This document shows positions 6,176 through 15,400 of a DNA stretch of 31,089 bases, piece by piece (the first letter of the stretch is position 1; each line of letters opens with the position of its first letter). Below the pieces are notes generated by a model. It had not been told where the DNA came from and did not search any database. It saw nothing but the letters and a program-made list of their open reading frames with translations. The stretch lies in contig URAZ01000038.1 of NCBI GenBank assembly GCA_900545925.1, forward strand, positions 1 to 31,089, read 5' to 3'. The translations under genes and the position numbers were made by a program. The stretch comes from an uncultured Eubacteriales bacterium (lineage in GTDB: Bacteria > Bacillota > Clostridia > Oscillospirales > Oscillospiraceae).

Positions 6176-9100
6176 ATGAACGTTCTGCTTTCGCTTCTGC
6201 AAAAGAGCACCGATTATAACCAGCTGCTGAAGGCCGTGGAGGCGAAGCAGGCCGTCGCCGTGTCCGGACTGAGCCAGGCCCCGCGCAGCCATGTGCTTGC
6301 TGCCGTGCACGAGCAGTCCGGCAGACCGCTTATCGCCGTGTGCCAGGATGATATGGCCGCAAAGCGGCTGGCTTCTGAACTTGGTGCGTTTTTAGGCGAG
6401 GAGCCACCGGTTCTGCCGTCCCGAGAATTGACACTGGCCGGAGCCATCGGCGTGTCCCGTCAGTGGGAGCAGCAGCGGCTGCGGCTTTTATACGCGCTGG
6501 CGCAGGGCCGTGTCCCGGTGCTGGTGGCGAGTCTCGATGCGCTGCTGCTGCGCACAATCCCGCGCCAGACGCTCTTTTCCGCGTCCGTGACGCTCCGGGT
6601 CGGCGCAGAATACAGCATGCCGGATCTCATCAGCCGCCTGACCCGGGCGGGCTATTCCCGTGCAAGTCTGGTCGAGGGCGTGGGACAGTTCGCGCTGCGC
6701 GGCGGCATTTTGGACGTGTATTCCCCCGCGCAGGAAAAGCCGCTGCGCGCGGAGTTTTTCGGCGACGAACTGGACACCATGGGCTATTTCGACCCCATCA
6801 CACAGCGGCGCACGGAAAACGCTGACGAGGCAATCCTCCTGCCTGTGGCCGAAACGGAGCCGCATCTGCATCCGCAGGGAGTAGCCGGTCTGTGCGGAGA
6901 TCTGCGTGCCATCATCACGCGCCAGCAGCGCCGGAAAACGCCCAATCAGGCGCTGATCGAAACACTGCAGAAGGACTGCGAGGCGCTTGAAAACGAGACG
7001 CTTTTCGCCAGCGCTGACCGATACATGGCGCTGATTTACCCGGAATTTACGACTGCCGCGTCGTATCTGCCGCAGGAGGCCGTTGTCGCCTTCTGCGACC
7101 ACGGCAATCTTCAGCGCGGGGAAAAGGACCGCGCGGAGGAGTTCGGACTCCTGCTCGATTCGTTTTTGACCGCCGGGACGCTTTTCGGAGAACTGTGCGA
7201 TTATTACGCGACAATGGACGATCTGGCCGCGTCACTGCATGGCAGAGCCGTCATTTACTGCGACGGCTTCCTGGCCGCGCGCTATCCCGAGTCCCTGCCG
7301 CCCAAACAGCTGCTTTCCTTTACGGCCCGGCAGCTGCCGGGCTACGGCGGAAGTCTTGAAACAGCGGTGGCAGACCTTAAAAATTACGCATCGAACCAGT
7401 ATGGCTCCATCGTCCTGTGCGGCGGACAGCGGCGCGGGGAAATTTTGAAGGATCTGCTTGCCAAAAGCGGTCTGAACGCACTTCTGGCGTTCCCGCTGAC
7501 AAAGCTTCCGCAGCCGGGACAGATTCTCATTGCGGGCGGCTCGCTTCCCGCCGGGCTTGAATATCCGACGCTCAAATTTGCCATTTTAACGGAGGGGCAG
7601 ATCGCTGTTCGGCAGGAGCGCAAAAGGACTAGAGCGCCCAAAAAAGCCACAAACCGTAAAAAACTTGACTCGTTTACCGATCTGACCCCCGGTGACCTCG
7701 TCGTACACGAGCACCATGGCATCGGCCGTTATGTCGGCATGGAGCAGCTGAAGGTCGGCGGCGTCACAAAGGATTACGTCAAGATCGCCTATCAGGGCAC
7801 GGACTGTCTGTATGTGCCCGCAACACAGCTGGATCTGGTCAGCAAGTATATCGGTGCCGGCGAAGATACGCCTGTCCGACTCAATAAACTCGGCGGCGAC
7901 CAGTGGCAGAAGACAAAGGCCAAGGCAAAGGCCGCGGCAAAGGACCTGGCTGCGGGCCTGATTAAACTCTACGCCGAACGCAAGCGGCTGCCGGGCTTTG
8001 CGTTCGCGGCGGATTCGCCGTGGCAGCAGGAATTTGAAGAAAGCTTTGAATACGCCGAGACAGACGATCAACTGCGCTGCATCGACGAGATCAAGCGCGA
8101 TATGGAATCCCCCGCGCCGATGGACCGGCTTCTCTGCGGCGATGTCGGCTTCGGCAAGACGGAGGTCGCGCTGCGCGCGGCCATGAAGTGCATGCTGGAC
8201 GGCAAGCAGGTCGCAATCTTAGTCCCGACGACCGTTCTGGCCCAGCAGCACTATCTCACGGCCATGCGCCGCTTTGCAACTTTTCCAGTCACCATCGACG
8301 TGCTCTCCCGTTTCCGCACCCCTGCGCAGATCAAAAAAACGCTCTTCGATCTGCAATCCGGCAAAATCGATCTGATCGTCGGCACGCACAAGCTGCTGCA
8401 GAAGGACATTCATTTTCACGACCTCGGCTTGCTCATTGTCGATGAGGAACAGCGCTTCGGCGTGACGCACAAGGAACGGTTAAAAGAACTTTCACGAGGC
8501 GTGGACGTCTTAACACTGTCCGCAACGCCCATCCCGCGCACGCTCAATATGGCGCTGTCGGGGCTTCGTGACATGTCCACCATCGAACAGCCGCCGCAGG
8601 ACCGCTATCCTGTGCAGACGTTTGTGCTTGAGCACCAGGACGGCATTCTCGACGAGGCGATCCGGCGTGAACTTGCCCGCGGCGGGCAGGTCTATTATCT
8701 CCACAACCGTGTGGAATCCATCGACCAGTGCGCGGCCAAAATCAAACAGCGCATCCCCGAGGCGGAGATCGCTGTCGCGCACGGCAAAATGAACGAGGAA
8801 CAACTCGGCGACGTCATGCAGGCAATGTCAAACGGCGAAGTTCAGATCCTTGTCTGCACGACCATCATTGAAACGGGCATTGACATCCCGAATGTCAACA
8901 CGCTCATCATTGAGGACGCTGACCGGCTGGGCCTTGCGCAGCTGCACCAGATTCGCGGCCGCGTGGGCCGTTCGAGCCGCCACGCCTATGCGTATCTGAC
9001 GTTCCGCAAGGGGAAAGTGTTGTCCGAGATCGCGGAAAAGCGGCTCGACACCATCCGCGAATACGCGGAATTCGGCTCCGGCTTTAAAATCGCCATGCGC

Positions 9101-9697
9101 GACCTTGAAATTCGTGGTGCGGGCGATCTTCTGGGTGCGGAGCAGTCCGGTCATATGATGACCGTCGGCTATGATATGTATCTGAAGCTGCTCGAAGACG
9201 CCGTGCTCGAAGAGCGCGGCGAGGAAGCGCAGAAGGAGCCCGAATGCACCGCCGACCTCACCGTCACCGCAAACATCAACAAGGACTATGTTACCTCCGG
9301 CGAACAGCGCATGGATCTCTACCGCCGCATGGCAGCCATCCGCACACAGGAGGATGCCGACGAACTGCTCGACGAGATCGTCGATCGCTTCGGAGATCCC
9401 CCAAAGGGCGTTATGAATCTGATTGCCATCGCACTGTTGCGCGCAAGAGCCGCAGCGGCCGGCATCACGGAAATCACGCAGAAGGACGGCGCGATCCTCC
9501 TCTCATTGGCCACGATGGACTTCGCCGCCATCTCCGGCTGCTGCGCCGAAGCGCAGTTCAAGGGGCGCATCTTCTTCTCTGCAGGCAAGGTGCCGATGCT
9601 GTCCGTCAAACTCAAAAAAACCGACGACCCGCTGAAACTCGCAACGCAGCTGGTCGGCGTCTACGCTGCCCTGCGCGCGCAGACAGCGGGGACGTAA
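6176..9697 (+). CDS. mfd: Transcription-repair coupling factor Mfd
   Basis: A 1173-residue DNA translocase that removes stalled RNA polymerase from damaged templates and recruits UvrA. Domains in order: UvrB-homology region (about 1-350); CarD/RNA-polymerase-interaction domain starting LTPGDLVVHEHHG (about 502-560); helicase motor with Walker A GDVGFGKTE (about 654-662), DEEQ box (about 753), SATPIPRT motif III and QIRGRVGRS motif VI; then the C-terminal TRCF domain ending near residue 1170. Length is normal. The ATG follows a good AGGAG. It comes after pth as in Bacillus, but fin is missing and a palindromic spacer sits in its place. It converges on the AEC gene, 28 bp away. Confidence 0.97.
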   Translation: MNVLLSLLQKSTDYNQLLKAVEAKQAVAVSGLSQAPRSHVLAAVHEQSGRPLIAVCQDDMAAKRLASELGAFLGEEPPVLPSRELTLAGAIGVSRQWEQQRLRLLYALAQGRVPVLVASLDALLLRTIPRQTLFSASVTLRVGAEYSMPDLISRLTRAGYSRASLVEGVGQFALRGGILDVYSPAQEKPLRAEFFGDELDTMGYFDPITQRRTENADEAILLPVAETEPHLHPQGVAGLCGDLRAIITRQQRRKTPNQALIETLQKDCEALENETLFASADRYMALIYPEFTTAASYLPQEAVVAFCDHGNLQRGEKDRAEEFGLLLDSFLTAGTLFGELCDYYATMDDLAASLHGRAVIYCDGFLAARYPESLPPKQLLSFTARQLPGYGGSLETAVADLKNYASNQYGSIVLCGGQRRGEILKDLLAKSGLNALLAFPLTKLPQPGQILIAGGSLPAGLEYPTLKFAILTEGQIAVRQERKRTRAPKKATNRKKLDSFTDLTPGDLVVHEHHGIGRYVGMEQLKVGGVTKDYVKIAYQGTDCLYVPATQLDLVSKYIGAGEDTPVRLNKLGGDQWQKTKAKAKAAAKDLAAGLIKLYAERKRLPGFAFAADSPWQQEFEESFEYAETDDQLRCIDEIKRDMESPAPMDRLLCGDVGFGKTEVALRAAMKCMLDGKQVAILVPTTVLAQQHYLTAMRRFATFPVTIDVLSRFRTPAQIKKTLFDLQSGKIDLIVGTHKLLQKDIHFHDLGLLIVDEEQRFGVTHKERLKELSRGVDVLTLSATPIPRTLNMALSGLRDMSTIEQPPQDRYPVQTFVLEHQDGILDEAIRRELARGGQVYYLHNRVESIDQCAAKIKQRIPEAEIAVAHGKMNEEQLGDVMQAMSNGEVQILVCTTIIETGIDIPNVNTLIIEDADRLGLAQLHQIRGRVGRSSRHAYAYLTFRKGKVLSEIAEKRLDTIREYAEFGSGFKIAMRDLEIRGAGDLLGAEQSGHMMTVGYDMYLKLLEDAVLEERGEEAQKEPECTADLTVTANINKDYVTSGEQRMDLYRRMAAIRTQEDADELLDEIVDRFGDPPKGVMNLIAIALLRARAAAAGITEITQKDGAILLSLATMDFAAISGCCAEAQFKGRIFFSAGKVPMLSVKLKKTDDPLKLATQLVGVYAALRAQTAGT

Positions 9698-9725
9698 AAA
9701 CGAGCCTCTTGGGCGCTGTCGCCCC

Positions 9726-10649
9726 TTACGTTCCGAACAGCAGCTTCATCATCAGAGGGATCGTCAGCATGCAAAGAAGCGTACTGACAAACACGCCGGA
9801 GGAGGCAGTCGTCTCGTCAGCGCCGTACTGGTAACTCAGGATGGTTGTGTTGGTGGCAATGGGCATGCACAAAAGGACCGTCAGCACACACAGAATCCGT
9901 TCATTGTCCAGTACCTGCCGCAGCGCAAAATGCGCCAGCAACGGCACGGCAATCATCTTGAACAGCACCAGCACATACACCCGCCAGTTTCCGAAGATTT
10001 GCCCGAATTGCATCTGCGCAAGCGAACAGCCGACAATCAGCATGGCGATAGGACTTGTGATGTCTCCGACATATTTGACAGTCTGGTGCAGCAGCACCGG
10101 TGGCTGCCAGCCGGACAGATAAATCACGAACGCCGCCAGCGACGCTGCAACGCACGGCTGCCGCAGGATTTTCCACTGAAAGTGAAAACGCGCCTGTCCT
10201 TCGATCAGACTCACGCCGTAACTCCAGCAGAGCAGCTGGAAGGCCAGCACGGCCAGCGTCACATAGAAGGTCGCCTGATAACCCAGCAGCGACTCCACGA
10301 CCGGATAGCCGAGAAACCCGATGTTGCCGAAGATGAACATGAACCGGTACAGCCCGGCCTCGCGTTCTTTGACGCGCAGCAGCCGTGCGATTGGGAAACT
10401 CAGGCCGATCAGCGCGGCATAGAGCAACGCGATCAGGCCCATCAACCGCAGCGTTTGCCCGATTGAGAGCAGCCGTTCGCCCGTCAGTGCGGAGGCGAGA
10501 ATCTGCATGGGGTTTGCAACGGTCACGATAAGCGACGAAAGCTTTTTGTTACTCTGCACGTCCATCGCGCCGCCCTTCGCGGCGCAGAAGCCGCAGGCCA
10601 TGCAGAAAAACAGCATGACCATCCTCTGGCACAGGGAGAGAATATCCAT
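9726..10649 (-). CDS. AEC (auxin efflux carrier) family permease
   Basis: A 307-residue integral membrane protein of the AEC family, whose bacterial members export or exchange small organic acids and amino acids (malate/malonate types). About ten hydrophobic segments in two halves are visible, with the central FIFGNIGFLGYPVV segment (Asn/Gly/Pro break) and the C-terminal CMPIATNTTILSYQYGAD segment typical of the family. The start is preceded by AAGGAG that overlaps the stop region of the zinc-ribbon gene, 12 bp upstream, so the two are probably co-transcribed from 11171-11199. The substrate cannot be predicted. Confidence 0.88.
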   Translation of the reverse strand: MDILSLCQRMVMLFFCMACGFCAAKGGAMDVQSNKKLSSLIVTVANPMQILASALTGERLLSIGQTLRLMGLIALLYAALIGLSFPIARLLRVKEREAGLYRFMFIFGNIGFLGYPVVESLLGYQATFYVTLAVLAFQLLCWSYGVSLIEGQARFHFQWKILRQPCVAASLAAFVIYLSGWQPPVLLHQTVKYVGDITSPIAMLIVGCSLAQMQFGQIFGNWRVYVLVLFKMIAVPLLAHFALRQVLDNERILCVLTVLLCMPIATNTTILSYQYGADETTASSGVFVSTLLCMLTIPLMMKLLFGT

Positions 10650-10661
10650 CCTGCCCGCTCC

Positions 10662-11135
10662 TTACTGCCTGATGCAGACCGGGCAGGACAGATATCCCTC
10701 AGCCTCGGCCAGCTTCTCGTTGAGGATTTCAAAATTCTCCGGTTTAAACAGCGTGCAGCCATACCGGTGATAGACCTCGCTTCCGACGTTCACGCAGACG
10801 GCATATTGGTCAAAAAACGATGTTTCCGCCCGCAGCCGGTCGAGTTCCGCCTGCTGACTGCGCAGCTTTGCGCTGCCGGTCAGATACAAAAATGCGCCAG
10901 CAGCCAGAAGCAGGATGCAGCAGATTGCAAGAATGCCCGTCGAAGGCGAACCGGCACGTTTTCTCGCAGCAGGCACCGGTTCCGCCGGCTGCTTTTTCAG
11001 CCGCGGCGGGGTCTGCATTCTCCCGGCAGGGAGCGGAGCAGGTCTTGGCTGCACTGCCGCACCGTTCTGCGCGCAGTTTGCGCAGAACAATTCCCCGTCT
11101 TCGATCGGCGCGCCGCATTTGATGCAAGTGGTCAT
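10662..11135 (-). CDS. Zinc-ribbon single-pass membrane protein with C-terminal Ada-like zinc motif
   Basis: A 157-residue protein of unknown function. N-terminal zinc ribbon with CxxC pairs (Cys4, Cys7, Cys18, Cys21), a Pro/Arg-rich linker (about 29-60), one membrane segment (about 67-87), a short heptad-like stretch (about 88-106), and a C-terminal block with His123, Cys127, Cys151 and Cys154. The spacing VYHRYGC...AEGYLSCPVC resembles the zinc site of Ada-type domains. The ATG at 11135 is used because AGGAGA lies about 10 nt upstream; an in-frame ATG at 11162 would lie upstream of that ribosome site. First gene of a probable operon with the AEC permease. Confidence 0.75.
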   Translation of the reverse strand: MTTCIKCGAPIEDGELFCANCAQNGAAVQPRPAPLPAGRMQTPPRLKKQPAEPVPAARKRAGSPSTGILAICCILLLAAGAFLYLTGSAKLRSQQAELDRLRAETSFFDQYAVCVNVGSEVYHRYGCTLFKPENFEILNEKLAEAEGYLSCPVCIRQ

Positions 11136-11170
11136 ATTCAATACGTCTCCTGTCTTTCTCATTCCTGAAC

Positions 11171-11199
11171 AGTATAGCGAATTTTGCAGAGAAAGTAAA
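11171..11199 (-). promoter_or_regulatory. Promoter of the zinc-ribbon/AEC operon
   Basis: Minus strand: -35 TTTACT (11194-11199), a 17-bp spacer, and -10 TATACT (11171-11176), about 30 nt upstream of the chosen ATG. It directly follows the terminator of the yibE/F gene, marking a new transcription unit. Confidence 0.6.
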
Positions 11200-11201
11200 C
11201 C

Positions 11202-11227
11202 AAAAACCGGCCATACGGCCGGTTTTT
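11202..11227 (-). terminator. Intrinsic terminator after the YibE/F gene
   Basis: Perfect 11-bp stem (11202-11212 with 11217-11227, loop ATAC) whose outer pairs are five A:T pairs, so each strand has a T5 run. It lies 16 bp past the YibE/F stop codon on the minus strand. Structurally it could work in both directions. Confidence 0.8.
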
Positions 11228-11243
11228 CGGTTCAAGAACTGGA

Positions 11244-12410
11244 TTATGCGTTCTTTTTCGGTCCCATGATTTCGGCACTCAGGAGGGCGACAAGGGGGAC
11301 AGTCAGGATGATGCCGATGGTGCCGGCCACGCCGCGGATGATCTCGATGGCGATGGAATCGGCGTTGAAGATCTGGATCATGGGATAATCAAAGATCTGG
11401 AACAGCAGAAGCGTATTGAGGCTCGAACCGGCGAAGGCGAGGATGAGCGTGTTCGCCATGGTGCCCATGGCGTCCTGTCCGATGTTCATGCCGGAGCGGA
11501 ACAGGGCCTTACGCGGCAGGTCGGGGTTCAACTCGCGCAGTTCCCAGCAGGCGGAGGAAATGGACATGGCCACGTCCATGACTGCGCCGAGCGAGGCGAT
11601 GAGAATGCCGCTGACGAACAGGCCGCTGATCTTCAGTCCCCGGTCGGATGCGCGCAGGACAAGCTCCTCCGCCTCGGGCAGATTGAAGCCGTTGAGCGGC
11701 GAGATCGACCCGCACAGGGCAGCGAAAATGCCCGCGACGGCCACGCCGCCGATGCAGCCGAGCGTGGCGCAGAGCGTCTTGCGGCTGAAGCCGTTCAGGA
11801 ACAGGAGGGAGGCCGCCGTCGTCAGCGCGACGAGCACGACCGTGACCACGACCGGCTGCGCGCCGCGCAGGATCATGGGTACCTGAATGAACCAGACGCA
11901 CGCAAGCGTATACACAAGCCCCAGCAGGGCCGTGAGGCCCTTTTTCCGGCCGATCAGCAGGAGCAGCGCGGCAAATATGGCAAGCAGGCCGATCAGCACC
12001 GGCGCGCGGTTATAATTCGGAATGGATATGACATACGGCTCCCCCGCGTCATCCAGATCAAGGCGGACGACGATTTTTGTGCCGATCTTCGCGTCAACGT
12101 TGGTATAGATGGTCAGATAGTTGATCGCCTCGAGTATCTCGCCCTTCCACGGGCCGTTCAGAATCTCGACCTCAAGATACTGCTGGCCGATGCGGCGGCC
12201 CTCCGTCCAGTCCTGGGTCTCTGCATTGTCGTCCAGAATGTCCGTGACGCGCGCAACAGCAAAATACCGCTTGCGCGCGGCAGTCGCCTCGCGGTCAGGC
12301 TCCGTATATTCCAGGACCAGCGCCCACGCGATGATCAGCATGAACAGCAAAACGCTCACGCCGATCTCCATCCAGCGCTTGCGCGTCAGCTTGCATTGTA
12401 AGTTCTTCAT
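11244..12410 (-). CDS. YibE/F family membrane protein
   Basis: A 388-residue membrane protein of the YibE/F family, common in Firmicutes and of uncertain function. One N-terminal membrane helix (about 16-35) is followed by an extracytoplasmic beta-rich domain (about 40-135). Then come seven or so helices, including LIGLLAIFAALLLLIG, the conserved GLFVSGILIASLGAVMDVAMSISSA region (Gly, Met, Asp and Ser in a helix) and a polar segment SGMNIGQDAMGTMANTLILAF. The ATG at 12410 has AAGGAG about 5 nt upstream; the reading frame extends 7 codons further, without a ribosome site. No clear promoter is seen in the short gap to the SLH gene, so it may depend on readthrough past the hairpin at 12452-12480. 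Confidence 0.87.
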   Translation of the reverse strand: MKNLQCKLTRKRWMEIGVSVLLFMLIIAWALVLEYTEPDREATAARKRYFAVARVTDILDDNAETQDWTEGRRIGQQYLEVEILNGPWKGEILEAINYLTIYTNVDAKIGTKIVVRLDLDDAGEPYVISIPNYNRAPVLIGLLAIFAALLLLIGRKKGLTALLGLVYTLACVWFIQVPMILRGAQPVVVTVVLVALTTAASLLFLNGFSRKTLCATLGCIGGVAVAGIFAALCGSISPLNGFNLPEAEELVLRASDRGLKISGLFVSGILIASLGAVMDVAMSISSACWELRELNPDLPRKALFRSGMNIGQDAMGTMANTLILAFAGSSLNTLLLFQIFDYPMIQIFNADSIAIEIIRGVAGTIGIILTVPLVALLSAEIMGPKKNA

Positions 12411-12451
12411 GGATTCTCCTTCAGGAAGCAAAGTTTATGCAGGATGGGGGA

Positions 12452-12480
12452 CTGCCCCGCCGGGAAACCCGGCGGGGCAG
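12452..12480 (+). terminator. Strong hairpin between the SLH gene and the YibE/F gene; T run on the plus strand
   Basis: Perfect 13-bp G+C-rich stem (12452-12464 with 12468-12480, loop AAA). The T4 run is on the right, giving terminator form for plus-strand RNA. Both flanking genes are on the minus strand, where the hairpin is followed by TCCCCC instead of T's. On the minus strand it may therefore only attenuate, stabilise the 3' end of the long SLH message, or act with Rho. Confidence 0.6.
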
Positions 12481-12499
12481 TTTTGTATTGTTGGGGAAC

Positions 12500-15400
12500 T
12501 CAGCGCTCGAGATAGCGGTGGATGATCGCCGCGACCTGTGCGCGGGTCGCCTGTGCCTTCGGCACAAGGTTGCTGCCGGAGCCGTTGATCAGACCCTGGC
12601 CAACCGCCCAGTTCATCGCCTGAATGGCGTAGGCGGAGAGCTGCGCCGTGTCGGCAAAGCTGCCGAGATTTTCCTCGAGCGTCACAGCCGTCATGCCGCC
12701 GTAGACTGCGTAGCGGTACAGGATCGCCGCAAGCTGCTCACGGGTCACGGGGTCGTTCGGGCCAAAGAGGCCGGAACCGTAGCCGTTGACGATGCCGTTG
12801 GCCGCCGCCCATGCGACCGCCTTGGCAAACCACTTGCCGGCGGCCACATCCGTAAAGTCGGACGAGCCGGAAACGGACGGGCTGCCCGCCATGCGGTAGA
12901 GGATGGTAACGATCATGGCGCGGGTCAGCGGTGCGTTGGGAGAGAAGCGATCGATGCCCGTGCCGTCCATGATGCCCTTCTCGTAGACGTAGCGGACATC
13001 GTTATAGAACCAGTCGCTGCCGGACACATCGGCAAACGGGAGCCCGACCGGGGCAGCGGGCTTGGCCGGGGTGACCGGGGCGCTCGGGGTGCCGGGGGTG
13101 ATGGGCGGAGGCGGCAGGACGTTCTTCTGCCAATGTGCATAGAAGGTCTTTTCGCCGGTTTCCGTCGCCTCGATCTGCTTGACCTGTACGCCGCCGGAGG
13201 CTGCGGTGAACCAGCCGAGGAAGGTGTAGCCGGGCTTGGTCACATTGGTCGGCAGAACGGTCACGGTGCCCTCGACATAACTCGTCGGGTAGCTGCCGTT
13301 GATCACGCCGCCGTCTGCGACATAGGTGATGCTCCACGTCTTGACCGGAGTCTCATTCTTCTGCCAGTATGCGTAGAACGTCTTGTTGCCGGTTTCCGTA
13401 GCTTCGATCTGCGTAACCTTGTCGCCGCCTTCCGCTGCGTTGAACCAGCCGAGGAAGGTGTAGCCGTCCTTCGTCACATCGGTCGGGAGAACGGTCACAG
13501 TGCCCTTGGTGTAGGTCGTCGGGTATTCACCGTTGATCGTGCCGCCATCGGTGACGTAGGTGATGCTCCACGTCTCGACCGGCGTCTCGCCTGCGGTGCA
13601 GACGACATCAGCGCGGTTGCGGATACGGATACGCGGATAGACGGGCGTGCCGTCCGAGAGGACGAAGGTGTTGTCATAGGAAGCCAGACCGACCGCCTCG
13701 ACCAGATTGCCGACAACTGCGTTCTCAACTTCCGTGTCCTTCGTGATGTAGCCGTCGATGAAGACGCGTGCTTCGTTGCCGGCTGCATCCTTGACCATGA
13801 TGGTCTGGATCTTGCCTTCAGCCTCTTCCACTCTGGTGATCGTGCCCTTGATCTTGACGAGGCTGCCGAGGACGGAGCCGTCGTTGATCTGCGCGGCAGT
13901 GACTTCCACGGGAGCCGGAGCCTCCGCGTCCGCAATCTTTTCGATCTTCGTCACAGCCAGCTGACGCTCGCCCTGATAGGAGGACGTCGTACCGGTGACA
14001 CGAACCTTATCGCCGATCTTAAAGTTGCCTGCGACCGGGAAGGCGTTGATACCGGCGGTGTTGTCCTGCACATAGATGCAGTCGAAGAACGCGGTATCCT
14101 TGTCATAGCCGGAGGCGTTGGAGGTCACGATGCCCTCCACGGTAAACTTGACGCCCTCCTCTGCCTCTGCCTGCACATCCGCGATCTTGGCGATCTCGGT
14201 CTGGTTGAGCATGGAGACGAGATTCTGGCAGATCTTGTAGTTGGAGTAGTTCTTCTCCGCGCCGCTGTCGGAGGCCTGGTACTGCACCTCGAAGTTCGAC
14301 ATGAAGGCTGCGCCGGAGACGATGATGAGGCCCTTGCCCTCGATCTGCTCGGACGCCATGACCATCAGGCGGTCATCGTTTTCTGCGAAGGTGTACTTCG
14401 GGGTAGCTGCGCCGCCGAGGCCGTCGCTGTCAACGTCCACAGAGTAGGTCGTTGCATGGCCGTAGACTGCCGGGCTGACCGTTGCGGGCAGCGTAGAGGT
14501 CGGGTTGCCGTCTGCGTCTACTGCGTAGATGGACGCGCCGCCGTAGTGGCTGAAGCGTTCGGTGTAGAGTTTGTCATACGGATGCTCTGCATCGAATTCC
14601 ACGCCGTCCAGAAGCGGGTTATCCATGTTGTAGGACGAGAAGTAGAGTCTCCACTTGTCAACGCCGTCGGCTGCAGAGCGAACATCGTCATACGTTGCGT
14701 CGTCAGAGATACGGAGGCTGGAGCCGAGTTTGGCAAGAACCTCGTTCTGCGTCGCGGCCATATGCTTGATGTCCGGGTTGTTCTGGATGATGGGGTAATT
14801 CTCGTAGTTGTCAGACCAACCGGCGAGGATCACCATACCGCCGTTGTCGTTGAACGTCTTGATGGCGTTCAGTTCTTCTGTGGAATAGGTCTTGGGGTCA
14901 GCCTGCGCTGCCTCCAGTCGGCGGGACGGAGCCGTCAGGATGATGGCCTTGTACTTGGAATTGCCGCAGGCCGCGATGAGTTCCTCGCTGGTCTTCAGCG
15001 TGACTGTACGCACGGAATAGGCCGCAGCCAGTTCGCCGAAGTTGCCCATGGAGTCCTTATAGTTGCCTGCAACGTATTCGTTGTAGTGCGAGGCGTCAAT
15101 GCCGATGTAGACAAGCTTGCTTGCGTCAAGCACATCGAGCGTGACGTCCTTGGTGAACGTGTACTCCTTGCCGTCCTGCTCGATCACAGCCGTGATCTTA
15201 ACAGTCATGATACGGGCCTTTGTCGGGGTATACTTGAATTCCACATCCTGCGTGCTGCTTGCAGCCAGCGTGATGGGATCCGTCACGGTGCCGATGGTTT
15301 CGCCGCCGATGGCATAGGTGATGGACTTGATGGTAGCGGGCTTTGCCTCACTGTTGAAGAACGTGGTGGTGATGGTCAGTTCTTCGTCGGTGACAGGGGT

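Noticed and set aside
9711..9724. 5-bp GGGCG/CGCCC hairpin between mfd and the AEC gene
   Set aside because: Too short, with no adjoining T run on the plus strand; it might still help end convergent transcripts but is not supportable.
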